Of a stretch of DNA of 64,000 nucleotides, positions 16,270 through 25,973 are shown piece after piece. The position numbers and the translations under genes are program-made. Each line of letters starts with the position of its first letter. Position 1 is the first letter of the stretch. Source of the DNA: CAXMNX01 sp964194845 (GTDB lineage Bacteria > Pseudomonadota > Alphaproteobacteria > Rhodobacterales > Rhodobacteraceae); the NCBI GenBank assembly GCA_964194845.1, contig CAXMNX010000005.1, forward strand, positions 62,001 through 126,000, written 5' to 3'. Below the pieces are notes generated by a model that saw only the letters and a list, made by a program, of their open reading frames with translations, was not told the origin of the DNA and searched no databases.

Positions 16270-17211
16270 CTATTTCCAATCGAAGAACCCGTCGCCTGCT
16301 CGGGCAAGCAGTTCGCGCGCCAGATCGCGGCCCATCGCGGCACCGTCCGTGACCGGTCCGGATCGGCTGTCCGACAATGCTTCGGATCCATCGGTGCGCA
16401 GAATTTCGCCACGAAGTGCCAGCATATCGCCGCTGATCTCGGCCAGACCGGCAATCGGAGTTTCGCAAGACCCGTCAAGTGCTGTCAGAAACGCCCGTTC
16501 TGCCGCAAGCCGCAGGCCCGTTTCAACGTCGTGAATTACCGCAAGCATTTCGGCCGCACGATCGTCATCGCCCCGCCGCTCGATCCCAATGGCACCCTGC
16601 GCGACCGCCGGAAGCATGTCATCAGGCGCGATTGGGGACGTTGCGATCTGGGCAAGCCCCAGCCGGTTAAGCCCAGCCATCGCCAGAAATGTGCAATCGG
16701 CGACGCCGTCCTCCAGCTTGAGAAGACGGGTTTGAACGTTTCCCCTGAAGTCGATCACCTCCAGATCGGGGCGACGGTTCAACACCTGCGCTTTGCGGCG
16801 CAAGCTCGACGTGCCGACCTTACTGCCGGGCGCGAGGTCAGCTAGCGTGCCCCCTGCCGGCGCGATAAACGCATCCCGCACGTCCTCGCGCGGCAGATAG
16901 CAATCAAGCGTCAGCCCGGCAGGCTGCGCGACCGGCATATCCTTCATCGAATGCACAGCGATATCTATGCCGCCGTCCAAAAGCGCGTCTTCTATTTCGC
17001 GCGTGAACAGCCCCTTGCCGCCGATGTCTTTCAGTGGCCGGTCCTGAATGGCGTCGCCCGTGGTCTTTATGACGACAATCTCAAACGCGTCCTCGGGCAA
17101 TTCAAAGGCTGCCGCCAACCGGGCAAGCGCCTCGCGCGCCTGCGCCTGCGCAAGCGGAGAGCCACGGGTTCCAATGCGGAACGGAATTGACCGATTTGGC
17201 AGCGTTGTCAT
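16270..17211 (-). CDS. hemC: Porphobilinogen deaminase (hydroxymethylbilane synthase)
   Basis: A 313-residue enzyme that joins four porphobilinogens to hydroxymethylbilane. The N-terminus RIGTRGSPLAQAQA, the substrate loop KDIGGKGLFTREIEDALL, the VHSMKDMP catalytic Asp region and GTSSLRRKAQV are all present. The dipyrromethane cofactor Cys is in DGSCETPIAG, about residue 249. The start at MTTLPNRSIPF (ATG 17209-17211) is selected because the ORF upstream crosses the intergenic space toward hemE. It diverges from hemE across 93 bases, so the two heme genes likely share a regulatory region. Confidence 0.97.
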   Translation of the reverse strand: MTTLPNRSIPFRIGTRGSPLAQAQAREALARLAAAFELPEDAFEIVVIKTTGDAIQDRPLKDIGGKGLFTREIEDALLDGGIDIAVHSMKDMPVAQPAGLTLDCYLPREDVRDAFIAPAGGTLADLAPGSKVGTSSLRRKAQVLNRRPDLEVIDFRGNVQTRLLKLEDGVADCTFLAMAGLNRLGLAQIATSPIAPDDMLPAVAQGAIGIERRGDDDRAAEMLAVIHDVETGLRLAAERAFLTALDGSCETPIAGLAEISGDMLALRGEILRTDGSEALSDSRSGPVTDGAAMGRDLARELLARAGDGFFDWK

Positions 17212-17304
17212 GCGCGCCTGTTTAAGTCCGCCGCGATGTGCTGACAATCGGTTGTATTGACAAGTTGCCGATGGCTTGGGACGTGTCCCCGAGCAATAGA
17301 GCGG

Positions 17305-18348
17305 ATGTACATGCCAGACCAAAAGCCAATCCTGCGAGCACTTGGCGGCGAAACGCTGCCGACACCGCCCGTCTGGATGATGCGGCAGGCGGGTCGATAT
17401 CTGCCGGAATACCGCGCGGTGCGCGCCAAGGCCGGGGATTTCCTAACGCTTTGCTATACGCCCGAATTGGCGGCGGAAGTGACGCTTCAGCCGATACACC
17501 GATATGGGTTCGATGCGGCGATATTGTTTGCAGATATCTTGTTGATACCCGATGCGCTGGGGGCTGACGTGTGGTTCGTAACCGGCGAAGGACCGCGGCT
17601 TTCAACCGTGACGTCGCAGGGTGATTTTGATGCGTTGAAACCTGGGGATGCGATCCACGACCATCTGGCCCCGGTCTATGAAACCATTCGCATTCTTGCG
17701 CGCGAATTGCCGGACGATACAGCACTCATCGGCTTTGCAGGCGCGCCGTGGACCGTGGCGACGTATATGATCGCGGGCCAGGGAACGTCGGATCAGGGGC
17801 CTGCGCACCGGTTAAAGGCCGAAGATCGCCCGCTTTTTGAATTACTTATCAACAGGCTGACCGAGGCGACGATTGAGTATCTGTCGGCACAGATCGTGGC
17901 CGGTGTTGAAGTAGTGAAGCTCTTTGATAGCTGGGCCGGATCGCTAGACGATCAGGACTTCAAGGATTTTGCAGTCGCCCCTACCCGGCAAATTATCGGA
18001 GCGCTAAAGGCACGTCACCCCGGCGTTCCGGTCATCGCGTTTCCGCGCGAGGCGGGTGAGAAATACGTCGGATTTGCGCGTGTCACGGGTGCCGATTGCG
18101 TTGCATTGGACAATTCTGTTGATGCGGGTTGGGCTGCGAAGCATGTGCAGGTCGATGGATGCGTTCAGGGCAATCTGGCGTCTTCGCACATGGTGACGGG
18201 CGGGCAGGCGTTGATCGACGAGACGCGCGCGATTGTCAGTGCGTTCTCCGGCGGTCCCCATATCTTCAACCTGGGTCACGGGATTACGCCCGATGCAGAC
18301 CCGGACAATGTACGGCTGATGATCGAGACGGTGCGCGGGGCGGGCTGA
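17305..18348 (+). CDS. hemE: Uroporphyrinogen decarboxylase
   Basis: A 347-residue enzyme converting uroporphyrinogen III to coproporphyrinogen III. Signatures are [16 protein letters not shown] near the N-terminus and [13 protein letters not shown] near residue 140; the conserved Asp in LFADILL (ILFADIL) is present, as is the C-terminal [15 protein letters not shown]. Two ATGs, 17305 and 17311, are both reasonable; the longer is used. Divergent from hemC, and its own promoter must lie within 17212-17304. Confidence 0.96.
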   Translation: MYMPDQKPILRALGGETLPTPPVWMMRQAGRYLPEYRAVRAKAGDFLTLCYTPELAAEVTLQPIHRYGFDAAILFADILLIPDALGADVWFVTGEGPRLSTVTSQGDFDALKPGDAIHDHLAPVYETIRILARELPDDTALIGFAGAPWTVATYMIAGQGTSDQGPAHRLKAEDRPLFELLINRLTEATIEYLSAQIVAGVEVVKLFDSWAGSLDDQDFKDFAVAPTRQIIGALKARHPGVPVIAFPREAGEKYVGFARVTGADCVALDNSVDAGWAAKHVQVDGCVQGNLASSHMVTGGQALIDETRAIVSAFSGGPHIFNLGHGITPDADPDNVRLMIETVRGAG

Positions 18349-18442
18349 AGGCTGCGTAAGTTTCTTGTGACTGTCACTGATTTTCGACTGTGTTAGGCTG
18401 AGATCCTGCGGGTGATTGGCCGCAGCCTTGGGGAGATTTGAT

Positions 18443-20224
18443 ATGTCGGTTCGATCCATTATATTTGGCTGGTTTGCCGCCACGCTCTTTTCCACCGCCG
18501 GATTTGCGCAGCAAGCGGCGGATGCGGTGGCGCCAGAGGCCGCGACGACTGCCGAAGCATTGGCCGCCAAAGAGGCAGGCCAACCTGTGTCGGCCGACCG
18601 CTGGATGATCGCCGCCGCGAACCCGTTGGCTGTCGAGGCCGGCGCGCGGGTCTTGCGCGAAGGCGGCACGGCGGCGGACGCGATGGTGGCCGTGCAACTC
18701 GTTCTTGGGCTGGTCGAACCGCAATCTTCCGGGCTTGGCGGTGGTGCGTTTCTGGTCTGGTTCGATGGCGCCTCGGGCGAAGTCACAACGCTCGACGGGC
18801 GCGAAACCGCGCCACTGGACGCAACACCAAGGCTTTTTCAGACGCCGGATGGCGAGCCGCTGAAGTTTTTCGACGCGGTCGTCGGCGGGCGGTCGGTTGG
18901 CGTGCCAGGAACGCCTGCCGTGATGGAGACCGCGCACGCAAAATGGGGTCGTATGGGCTGGGGCAGCCTGTTTTCCGACGCGATTTCCTTGGCCGACCAG
19001 GGCTTCGCGGTGTCACCCCGTCTTGCATCGCTGGTCGAGCGCGACGCCGAACGGCTGGCGCGATTTGCGAGAACGCGCGACTATTTTCTACCGGATGGCG
19101 CGCCGATCTCTGTCGGCGATATGCTGACAAATCAAGCCTACGCCGACACGTTGCGTTCCATTGCGGCGCGTGGTGCTGATGCGTTTTACACCGGCCAGAT
19201 TGCAGAAGGCATCATCGCCACGGTCCGCACTGCTGCCGGGAACCCCGGTGTCATGTCGATGGCCGATCTCGCGCTTTACGAGGTCAAAGAACGCGAACCG
19301 GTCTGTGTCGAATACCGCGCTCACGAGGTCTGCGGTATGGGTCCGCCGTCTTCCGGCGCGCTTACCGTCGGCCAAATCCTTGGAATACTTGATAATTTCG
19401 TGCTTCCGGGGCCTGAGGACGCAAATGCCTGGCGGATGCTCGGCGATGCGTCGCGTCTGGCATTCGCAGATCGGGGCCGATACATGGCCGACAGTGATTT
19501 CGTGCCGATGCCGACCGAAGGGCTGGTGGCTACGGCGTATCTGGCCGAACGCGCCGGGTTGATCGAAGGCGACAGAACGGATGGGTTTGTGGCGCTGGAA
19601 GGCGTCGAGGCGGGGTCGCCCGTCTGGGATCACGCGCAGCTTTGGGCGGATGACGCGTCGATTGAGTTTCCGTCGACATCACACATTTCCATCTATGACC
19701 AATATGGCAATGCGCTGGCCATGACGACGACGATTGAGAACGGCTTTGGATCGCGCCTGATGGCGCCCGGTGGGTTCCTTCTGAACAACGAATTGACCGA
19801 TTTCAGCTTCCGCAGCCATCGCGACGGTGTTCCCATCGCCAACCGCGTCGAGCCGGGCAAGCGGCCACGTTCGTCGATGGCACCGACCATTGTGCTGAGC
19901 GAAGGTGAGCCGGTGCTGATCGTCGGCTCGCCAGGTGGCAGCCGGATCATCGGCTATGTCGCGCAAACAATTATCGCGTATCTGGATTGGGGAATGAACG
20001 TGCAGGAAGCGGTGTCGATGCCGCATCTGGTCAACCGGTTCGGCACCTACGATCTGGAAGGGGATACCGATGCAGTCGAACTTGAAGCCGACCTTCAGGC
20101 GTTGGGTTATGAGACGAAGATACGCGCGCTGACGTCCGGGCTTCATGCCATTTCGATCGGGCCTGACGGGCTGCTCGGCGGTGCCGATCCACGGCGTGAA
20201 GGCATTGCCATCGGCGGCGAGTAG
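18443..20224 (+). CDS. ggt: Exported gamma-glutamyltransferase
   Basis: A 593-residue GGT with a signal peptide (about residues 1-22, ending AGFAQ). The large-subunit motifs ANPLAVEAGARVLREGGTAADAM and SSGLGGGAF are clear. The autoprocessing and catalytic Thr is in PSTSHISIYD, about residue 412, where most GGTs have TTH. Small-subunit motifs include FLLNNELTDFS, GKRPRSSMAPTIV and GSPGGSRIIGYV, which bind the gamma-glutamyl substrate. It is therefore a periplasmic glutathione or gamma-glutamyl hydrolase/transferase, a better GGT than the homologue at 828. The ATG has GGGGAGA upstream. Confidence 0.94.
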   Translation: MSVRSIIFGWFAATLFSTAGFAQQAADAVAPEAATTAEALAAKEAGQPVSADRWMIAAANPLAVEAGARVLREGGTAADAMVAVQLVLGLVEPQSSGLGGGAFLVWFDGASGEVTTLDGRETAPLDATPRLFQTPDGEPLKFFDAVVGGRSVGVPGTPAVMETAHAKWGRMGWGSLFSDAISLADQGFAVSPRLASLVERDAERLARFARTRDYFLPDGAPISVGDMLTNQAYADTLRSIAARGADAFYTGQIAEGIIATVRTAAGNPGVMSMADLALYEVKEREPVCVEYRAHEVCGMGPPSSGALTVGQILGILDNFVLPGPEDANAWRMLGDASRLAFADRGRYMADSDFVPMPTEGLVATAYLAERAGLIEGDRTDGFVALEGVEAGSPVWDHAQLWADDASIEFPSTSHISIYDQYGNALAMTTTIENGFGSRLMAPGGFLLNNELTDFSFRSHRDGVPIANRVEPGKRPRSSMAPTIVLSEGEPVLIVGSPGGSRIIGYVAQTIIAYLDWGMNVQEAVSMPHLVNRFGTYDLEGDTDAVELEADLQALGYETKIRALTSGLHAISIGPDGLLGGADPRREGIAIGGE

Positions 20225-20282
20225 AAGGGGCTGGTCGGAATATTCTGGTTCGCGCATAAGGCACCTGAATACGGAGGATAAA

Positions 20283-21146
20283 ATGGCGGAACGGATAGGT
20301 TTGATCGGCCTTGGCCGGATGGGCTGGGCGCTCGCCGCGAGACTGGCAGCCAAGGGGATGGACGTGCGTGGGTGGACCCGAAGCGGAGCGGACTCGAGAA
20401 AAGCCAGTGCCGACGGTTTCGCGGCGGTCTCCAAAATCGAAGATTTGGTAGCGTCCTCCGATGTTTTGATCCTTTCGCTATTCGACGAGGCGGCGGTGCG
20501 CGATGTGCTTGCGAAATTGGCATCGCTTGAACTTTCTGCAAAACTTGTGGTCGAAACCAGCACCGTGCCGCCGCAGGTGGTGCGCGACTGCGAAGCCGCT
20601 ATCCTTGCGGCGGGAGGACGTCTGATCGACGCGCCCATTTCGGGCGGTCCCGAAATGGTGACCGCGGGCACAATGGGTCTTTTCATCGGCGGGGCAGAAG
20701 CGGAGGTTCAACGGTTCTGGCCTGTTGGCGAGGCGGCCTCGGACTGGATGGCGCATGTCGGCACGCTTGGTGCCGGGGCGGCGGCGAAGATTGTCAACAA
20801 CGTTGCGCTTGCAGGCGCGCTTCAGGCTTCGCTCGAAGCGCTCAGGATGGGGCATCGAATGGGGCTGGATTTTGATACTATGCTTGGCTTTCTGGAGAAA
20901 AGCCCTGGCACCACGCCGATGTTCAAAATGCGTCTCGCCAAAGTGCGCGGTGAAGACCGTAAAGTTGGATTTTCTGTCAATGCCGCGGGAAAAGATACAA
21001 GACTTTTCATGGCAGTTGCCGAAGAACTGGGCGAGAGGGTCTGGGCGCTCGAAGGTATCGCACAATCCACGCAGTACGGCGTTGACGCCGGTTTGGGCGA
21101 CCATGACGTTGCCGTATTGGTCAAGCATCAGCTTGGGCTGGCATGA
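20283..21146 (+). CDS. NAD(P)-dependent beta-hydroxyacid dehydrogenase (3-hydroxyisobutyrate dehydrogenase family)
   Basis: A 287-residue protein with a Rossmann GLIGLGRMG at residues 6-14, the substrate loop DAPISGGPEMVTAGT (117-130) and the catalytic Lys169 in GAAAKIVNN. The C-terminal all-helical domain ends HDVAVLVKHQ. Members reduce 3-hydroxyisobutyrate, tartronate semialdehyde or similar compounds; sequence alone does not choose. The ATG at 20283 sits after ACGGAGGATAAA. It overlaps the downstream transporter gene by ATGA, so substrate export or uptake may be linked. Confidence 0.92.
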   Translation: MAERIGLIGLGRMGWALAARLAAKGMDVRGWTRSGADSRKASADGFAAVSKIEDLVASSDVLILSLFDEAAVRDVLAKLASLELSAKLVVETSTVPPQVVRDCEAAILAAGGRLIDAPISGGPEMVTAGTMGLFIGGAEAEVQRFWPVGEAASDWMAHVGTLGAGAAAKIVNNVALAGALQASLEALRMGHRMGLDFDTMLGFLEKSPGTTPMFKMRLAKVRGEDRKVGFSVNAAGKDTRLFMAVAEELGERVWALEGIAQSTQYGVDAGLGDHDVAVLVKHQLGLA

Positions 21147-22000
21147 TCCGACTGATTTCCCTTGTGGCCCTGACCATGGCCGCCTTCGCGGCAAACTCCG
21201 TGCTGAACCGCTGGGCGCTTCTGGACGGGCAGACCGGACCAGCGGCATTTCAGGCGCTCAGGATGTTTTCCGGCGCGATTTGTTTAGGTGTGCTGCTGAT
21301 TATTCGAAGCGGCGCGCCGAAGCTATTCGCCAAAGGCCGGGTGGTGGGAACCGGTGCTTTGCTAACCTATATGGTCGGTTTTTCGTTTGCTTACGTCGCA
21401 CTTGATGCGGGCGTCGGCGCGCTGATCCTTTTTGGCGGCGTGCAGATAACAATGTTCGGTGGTGCGCTGTTGAGCGGTAACAATCCACCGCTTGCGCGCT
21501 GGCTTGGCTCGGCGATTGCGTTTGGTGGCCTGATCTGGCTGCTTTGGCCCGGTGCCGCAGGCGCGCCGCCGATATTGCCAGCGCTTATGATGGCGGTCGC
21601 AGCGCTGGGCTGGGGCATATATTCGCTGGTCGGACGCGATGCCACCGATCCCTTGGCGGAAACCGGTGCGAACTTCATCTGTGCGGCACCGCTGGCCTTG
21701 CTGGTCTGGATAATTTTACCCGACGATATGACGACGGCGGGGGCTATTCTGGCGATCCTGTCGGGCGCCGTCACGTCCGGGCTTGGCTATGCGCTTTGGT
21801 ATTCTGTTCTGCCTCGGCTGGACGCGGCGGTGGCAGCGCTGGCACAGCTGACCGTGCCGGTCATCGCGGTATCGGGCGGGGTGGTATTTTTAAGCGAGCT
21901 GGCGACAAGCCGACTGATCCTCGCCTGTCTGGTCGTGCTTGGCGGTGTCGCACTTGGCGTCCTTGGCGGTCAGCGCAGGATCGGCTCGAGCGGATCATAG
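21143..22000 (+). CDS. DMT-superfamily transporter (EamA domains)
   Basis: A 285-residue inner-membrane protein with two EamA repeats and about ten transmembrane helices. The conserved end of the second repeat, YSVLPRLDAAVAALAQLTVPVIAV, is typical of the YdcZ/RhaT-related drug/metabolite exporters. Substrate unknown. Coupled by ATGA to the dehydrogenase upstream. Its last 31 bases overlap the 3' end of the convergent NUDIX gene at 21970-22000, an unusually long coding overlap. Confidence 0.9.
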   Translation: MIRLISLVALTMAAFAANSVLNRWALLDGQTGPAAFQALRMFSGAICLGVLLIIRSGAPKLFAKGRVVGTGALLTYMVGFSFAYVALDAGVGALILFGGVQITMFGGALLSGNNPPLARWLGSAIAFGGLIWLLWPGAAGAPPILPALMMAVAALGWGIYSLVGRDATDPLAETGANFICAAPLALLVWIILPDDMTTAGAILAILSGAVTSGLGYALWYSVLPRLDAAVAALAQLTVPVIAVSGGVVFLSELATSRLILACLVVLGGVALGVLGGQRRIGSSGS

Positions 22001-22419
22001 TGTGACCCGCCTGCATGATCCCAGGCCACTTGCGCCAGACTGTCAGGTTTTACCCGCAAGCCCGCCAGTTCGTCGCGTGTGACCCAGCGCCGCTCGGTGA
22101 CAATGCCTTCAGGATCGGTCCAACGGGCGGGAATGTCCGCGTCCAGCGGCGTGCAGCGAAAGTAGATATCCACCTGGTGAAAGTCGCCCTGCGCGTCGTG
22201 AAATTCGTTGACCATGACCGGCGGTCCGACGGAAACATTCAGGCCGGTTTCCTCAAATATCTCGCGGCGCAGGTTATCGGGCAGCGACTGGTGCGGCTCG
22301 ACACCGCCGCCTGGTGCGCACATCAGATCGCTTTTGCCTTCAGGCCAGGCGTTTACAAGCAGCAGTTTGTCGTCCCTGAAGATCAGGCCCCTAACGGAAA
22401 GGCGAACGGGTCGGCCCAT
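21970..22419 (-). CDS. NUDIX hydrolase
   Basis: A 149-residue NUDIX protein. The box GGVEPHQSLPDNLRREIFEETGL has the REIFEETG catalytic helix intact, but the first conserved Glu (the E of Gx5E) is Gln in this copy. The likely substrates are nucleoside diphosphate derivatives; no family-specific motif gives more. It is the last gene of the purE-purK minus-strand cluster, seven bases after purK. Its 3' end overlaps the transporter gene. Confidence 0.9.
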   Translation of the reverse strand: MGRPVRLSVRGLIFRDDKLLLVNAWPEGKSDLMCAPGGGVEPHQSLPDNLRREIFEETGLNVSVGPPVMVNEFHDAQGDFHQVDIYFRCTPLDADIPARWTDPEGIVTERRWVTRDELAGLRVKPDSLAQVAWDHAGGSHYDPLEPILR

Positions 22420-22425
22420 ACCGGA

Positions 22426-23511
22426 CTATCCCCGGTCGCCAGCCGGGCCAAGGACGCGCGTGACATGCCCCATCTTTCGGCCCGGGCGCGTCTCGGCTTT
22501 TCCGTAAAGGTGCAGCCTTGCGCCGGTTTCAACCGAAATTCCCGGCACCAGATCAACGTCATCGCCGATCAGGTTTGTCATCTCGACGTCGGAATGCCGT
22601 ACCGGATCGACAAGCGGCCATCCGGCAACCGCGCGAATATGCTGTTCAAACTGGTCGATGACCGCACCCGCCTCGGTCCAGTGGCCCGAGTTATGCACGC
22701 GGGGCGCAATTTCGTTAACCACCAGATCGCCACCGGCTTCGAACAGCTCGACACCGATAACGCCCACATAGTCCAGCGCCGTCAGGATCGTGCCAGCGAT
22801 ACCCAAAGCCCGATCAAGGGTATCCCTGTCGATGTCGGCAGGCACGCGCGTGGTGTGCAAAATCCCATCCTTGTGAACGTTCTCGCCGGGTTCAAAACAG
22901 GCAACGCTGCCATCAAGCCCGCGCGCTGCGATCACGCTGATCTCGCGGTCGAACGCAATGAACCCTTCCAGTATCGCGTCAGCACCGCGCATCGCCGCAA
23001 GTGCGCCGGGGGCATCGCGGCGATCATTGATGCGCGCCTGCCCCTTGCCATCATAGCCCAGGCGGCGCGTCTTCAGAATGGCTGGCATCCCGATCTTACC
23101 CAGCGCCTGCGCCAGTTCCGCTTCATCTCCAACAGGTGCGAAGGCCGCAGTTCTGAGGCCGATATCCGTCAGGAACGCCTTCTCGGTCAACCGGTCCTGA
23201 CTGACGGCCAGCGCCTGACGGTTGGGTCGGATCGGAACACGCGCTTCGATCAGATCCAGCGCGTCGGCGGGCACATTTTCAAATTCGTAGGTGACAACAT
23301 CGACGCTTTCGGCGAATGCAATTAGCGCACTTTCGTCGTCGTAGGCGGCTGTCGTCGTCAAGGCAGAAGTTTCGCTCGCCGGTGGATTTGTGCCGGGTTC
23401 ATAGATGTGAACCCTAAGCCCAAGTCGCGCTGCCGCCATCGACAACATGCGCCCAAGCTGCCCGCCGCCAAGAATGCCAATTGTCTGACCCGGACGCAGA
23501 ACGTCAGCCAT
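22426..23511 (-). CDS. purK: N5-carboxyaminoimidazole ribonucleotide synthase
   Basis: A 361-residue ATP-grasp enzyme making N5-CAIR from AIR, bicarbonate and ATP. The N-terminal [16 protein letters not shown] loop, the [15 protein letters not shown]-grasp motif and the metal-site [14 protein letters not shown] are all present. It overlaps purE by eight bases (23504-23511), so the two are translated together and catalyse successive purine steps. Confidence 0.97.
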   Translation of the reverse strand: MADVLRPGQTIGILGGGQLGRMLSMAAARLGLRVHIYEPGTNPPASETSALTTTAAYDDESALIAFAESVDVVTYEFENVPADALDLIEARVPIRPNRQALAVSQDRLTEKAFLTDIGLRTAAFAPVGDEAELAQALGKIGMPAILKTRRLGYDGKGQARINDRRDAPGALAAMRGADAILEGFIAFDREISVIAARGLDGSVACFEPGENVHKDGILHTTRVPADIDRDTLDRALGIAGTILTALDYVGVIGVELFEAGGDLVVNEIAPRVHNSGHWTEAGAVIDQFEQHIRAVAGWPLVDPVRHSDVEMTNLIGDDVDLVPGISVETGARLHLYGKAETRPGRKMGHVTRVLGPAGDRG

Positions 23512-23983
23512 CGCTCGGTTCTTCCGGAATTGACGCCGAAAGTGCCGCGCGCCAGTCCTCCAGTCGCGCGGCGAGTGCGTCGTCCGAGACCGCCAGGATC
23601 TGCGCTGCCATCAGCCCGGCATTCGCACCGCCACCGATGGCCATGGTGGCGACCGGATATCCGCGCGGCATCTGAAGGATCGAATACAGGCTGTCGACGC
23701 CCTTTAGGCTCTGCGTCGCGACCGGCACGCCGATCACCGGAACGCGGGTTTTTGACGCCATCATCCCGGGCAGATGTGCCGCCCCCCCGGCACCCGCGAT
23801 AATCGCCTGAAGGCCACGTTCGACGGCGGTTTTGCCATAGTCCCAAAGCCGGTCCGGCGTGCGGTGGGCCGAGACGATTTTCGTCTCGAACGGCACGTCA
23901 AGTTCAGACAGGATATCGGCCGCAGGCTTCATCGTTGGCCAGTCAGACTGGCTGCCCATGATTATGCCGACTTTTGCGTTCAA
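23504..23983 (-). CDS. purE: 5-(carboxyamino)imidazole ribonucleotide mutase
   Basis: A 159-residue class I PurE. Motifs GSQSDWPTM at the N-terminus, [21 protein letters not shown] and PVATQSLKG mark the active site. It converts N5-CAIR to CAIR, following PurK. No ATG fits: I use the TTG at 23981-23983, which has GGGGGCAG seven bases upstream and gives the family N-terminus ([15 protein letters not shown]). A longer frame from 24040 adds non-conserved residues. Confidence 0.95.
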   Translation of the reverse strand: MNAKVGIIMGSQSDWPTMKPAADILSELDVPFETKIVSAHRTPDRLWDYGKTAVERGLQAIIAGAGGAAHLPGMMASKTRVPVIGVPVATQSLKGVDSLYSILQMPRGYPVATMAIGGGANAGLMAAQILAVSDDALAARLEDWRAALSASIPEEPSDG

Positions 23984-24045
23984 CGATCTGCCCCCGTTTG
24001 GCGTTGCGCGGACACTAACTGCGGCATCTGACGCCCGCAATATTA

Positions 24046-24270
24046 TCAGGCGATAATATCGGGGGTTATCTGGTCTTCGATCAACGCAATCTGGTCTTTA
24101 AGAAAAAGCTTCTGCTTTTTCAGCCGTCGAACCGTCAGCGGATCGCGTGCCGATTTTTCTTCAAGCGCGCGGATCGCCTCGTCCAGGTCGCCGTGTTCGC
24201 GCTTCAGCGCTTCCAGTTTGACCCGCATAACCTCTTCCGGCTTCATCGTTGTGGGCGAGTTATTTGTCAT
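24046..24270 (-). CDS. DUF465 (YdcH-like) protein
   Basis: A 74-residue, highly charged, helical protein of the DUF465 family, with [14 protein letters not shown] and [21 protein letters not shown]. The family members are small coiled-coil-like proteins common in proteobacteria, of unknown role. It lies upstream of purE on the same strand and may share its transcript. Identified by size, charge pattern and the LKKQKLxLKDQI segment. Confidence 0.88.
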   Translation of the reverse strand: MTNNSPTTMKPEEVMRVKLEALKREHGDLDEAIRALEEKSARDPLTVRRLKKQKLFLKDQIALIEDQITPDIIA

Positions 24271-24436
24271 GTTGGCAGCCTGAGACTGTGCGTTTCTCCA
24301 TAAAATAGCGTGATTTGGCCAATCCCGATAGCCTGTTGAACACCTTGCAGTATCGTTTGCCCGGCCCCATATTCTTAAAACGCCGGGTCGCCGTCAGGGG
24401 CCCGCATAGCAACGTCGCTTTTGATGAGGACGCCGC

Positions 24437-24847
24437 ATGAGCAAACTGGCCCTGGGTACGCACCCTTTTTTGTTGGGATTTGATCAGCTTGAACGGCTGG
24501 TGGAACGCACTGCAAAAGCCGATAATGGCTATCCGCCCTACAATATCGAGCAGGTCAGCGAGAATGCCTTTCGGATCACGCTCGCTGTGGCCGGATTTGC
24601 CGAAGATGACCTTTCGCTGACAGTCGAGGATCGGCAACTAGTCGTTCGCGGGCGGCATTCTGACGGCGAAAATGACCGGGTATTTCTGCATCGCGGCATC
24701 GCCGCACGCCAGTTTCAAAGGACTTTTCTGCTGGCAGACAGTGTCGAAGTGGCGGGTGCTGCGTTAATGAATGGGCTGTTGCACGTTGATCTCAAACGGG
24801 CGACGCCCGAAACCGTGGTTCAGACTATCAAGATCAACATCGGGTAA
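24437..24847 (+). CDS. Small heat shock protein Hsp20 (IbpA-like)
   Basis: A 136-residue alpha-crystallin domain protein. The domain spans YPPYNIEQ through the end, with PPYNIEQVSENAFRITLAVAGF, VRGRHSD and the GLLHVDLKR strand before the C-terminal tail. It binds unfolding proteins in an ATP-independent way and passes them to other chaperones. The DUF1150 gene follows after 14 bases, an arrangement seen repeatedly in this group. Divergent from the DUF465 gene. Confidence 0.93.
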   Translation: MSKLALGTHPFLLGFDQLERLVERTAKADNGYPPYNIEQVSENAFRITLAVAGFAEDDLSLTVEDRQLVVRGRHSDGENDRVFLHRGIAARQFQRTFLLADSVEVAGAALMNGLLHVDLKRATPETVVQTIKINIG

Positions 24848-24861
24848 ATGGGAGAGCAGTC

Positions 24862-25089
24862 ATGAATATTCCATTTAACTTCAAAAACCTGGATATCGAC
24901 CGGTTGGTCTATGTCCGGCCCGTCAATGTCGCGGATTTACCCGAAGAAGTCCAGTTTGAGGCATTGGGGTCCAAAAAGATCTATGCGGTTCACGCCGCTG
25001 ACGGCTCGCGGCTGGCATTGGTTGGCAACCGTTCGCTTGCATTTCACCTGGCGCGCCAGAACGATTTCGCGCCGGTAAGCGTTCACTAG
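24862..25089 (+). CDS. DUF1150 family protein
   Basis: A 75-residue protein with the family core VYVRPVNVADLPEEVQ and KKIYAVHAADGSRLALVGNRSLAFHLAR. DUF1150 proteins are small alphaproteobacterial proteins of unknown function that sit next to Hsp20 genes. The ATG follows GGGAGAG. Likely cotranscribed with Hsp20 and perhaps involved in its stress response, which is inference from position. Confidence 0.9.
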   Translation: MNIPFNFKNLDIDRLVYVRPVNVADLPEEVQFEALGSKKIYAVHAADGSRLALVGNRSLAFHLARQNDFAPVSVH

Positions 25090-25211
25090 GGTTCCGGCCC
25101 TAAGCCTCAAAAATTCGGAAATCAGTTTCGAAAGCGGCTTTGCGGTGCCGAATCGGTTTCGTCGCTTTCGTAGTGTCGCTAACGTCCGCCCAACGATGTC
25201 AGGAGGCAGCG

Positions 25212-25961
25212 ATGGCGGACAACTCGCAACTAAGGCTTGGGGTCAATATCGACCACGTGGCGACCGTGCGAAATGCGCGCGGCGGCGATTATCCCGATCC
25301 GCTGCGGGCGGCGAAGCTGGCCGAAGAGGCGGGTGCGGATGGCATCACTGCGCATTTGCGCGAAGACCGTCGGCACATTTCGGACACTGACATCGACGGG
25401 TTGATGGACGTGCTGAACGTTCCGCTGAATTTCGAGATGGCGGCGACTGATGAGATGCAGGCGATAGCACTTCGCCACAAACCGCACGCGGTCTGCATTG
25501 TTCCCGAAAAGCGCGAAGAAAAAACCACCGAAGGCGGGCTGGAAGTGGCGCGGGAAGAAAACCGTCTTGCCCATTTCATTGCACCATTGCGCGATGTCGG
25601 CTGCCGCGTTTCGATATTTATCGCCGCCGACATTCGCCAGATCGAAGCGGCCAACCGGATCGGTGCCGACGTGATCGAGCTTCACGCCGGTGCCTATTGC
25701 GATGCCCATGCCGAGGGCCGGTTCGATGAACGCGATGCCGAGCTTTCGCGATTGCGCGATATGGCCACTTTCGCCCATTCGCTGGGGCTTGAGGTGCACG
25801 TGGGCCACGGGCTGACCTACGACACCGTGACGCCGGTCGCGGCACTTCCCGAAGTGCGAGAGCTGAACATCGGCCATTTTCTGGTTGGCGAAGCTATTTT
25901 CCGCGGGTTGCAAACGGCCATCCGTGAAATGCGCGAGCTGATGGACGCCGCCCGCGCCTGA
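25212..25961 (+). CDS. pdxJ: Pyridoxine 5'-phosphate synthase
   Basis: A 249-residue TIM-barrel enzyme that forms pyridoxine 5'-phosphate from 1-deoxyxylulose 5-phosphate and aminoacetone phosphate derivatives. Motifs [40 protein letters not shown] and [14 protein letters not shown] are present. An AGGAGG at 25201-25206 fixes the ATG at 25212, so the longer frame from 25140 is rejected. It heads the pdxJ-acpS-lepB-rnc-era-recO series, with a lipoprotein gene set in between on the other strand. Confidence 0.97.
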   Translation: MADNSQLRLGVNIDHVATVRNARGGDYPDPLRAAKLAEEAGADGITAHLREDRRHISDTDIDGLMDVLNVPLNFEMAATDEMQAIALRHKPHAVCIVPEKREEKTTEGGLEVAREENRLAHFIAPLRDVGCRVSIFIAADIRQIEAANRIGADVIELHAGAYCDAHAEGRFDERDAELSRLRDMATFAHSLGLEVHVGHGLTYDTVTPVAALPEVRELNIGHFLVGEAIFRGLQTAIREMRELMDAARA

Positions 25962-25973
25962 CGGCCACGGCGA

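Noticed and set aside
22015..23325. Long plus-strand ORF of 436 codons opposite purK and the NUDIX gene
   Set aside because: It is the antisense of well-recognised purK and NUDIX genes; codon use and residues (high Arg/His/Cys, no domain) are those of a shadow frame.
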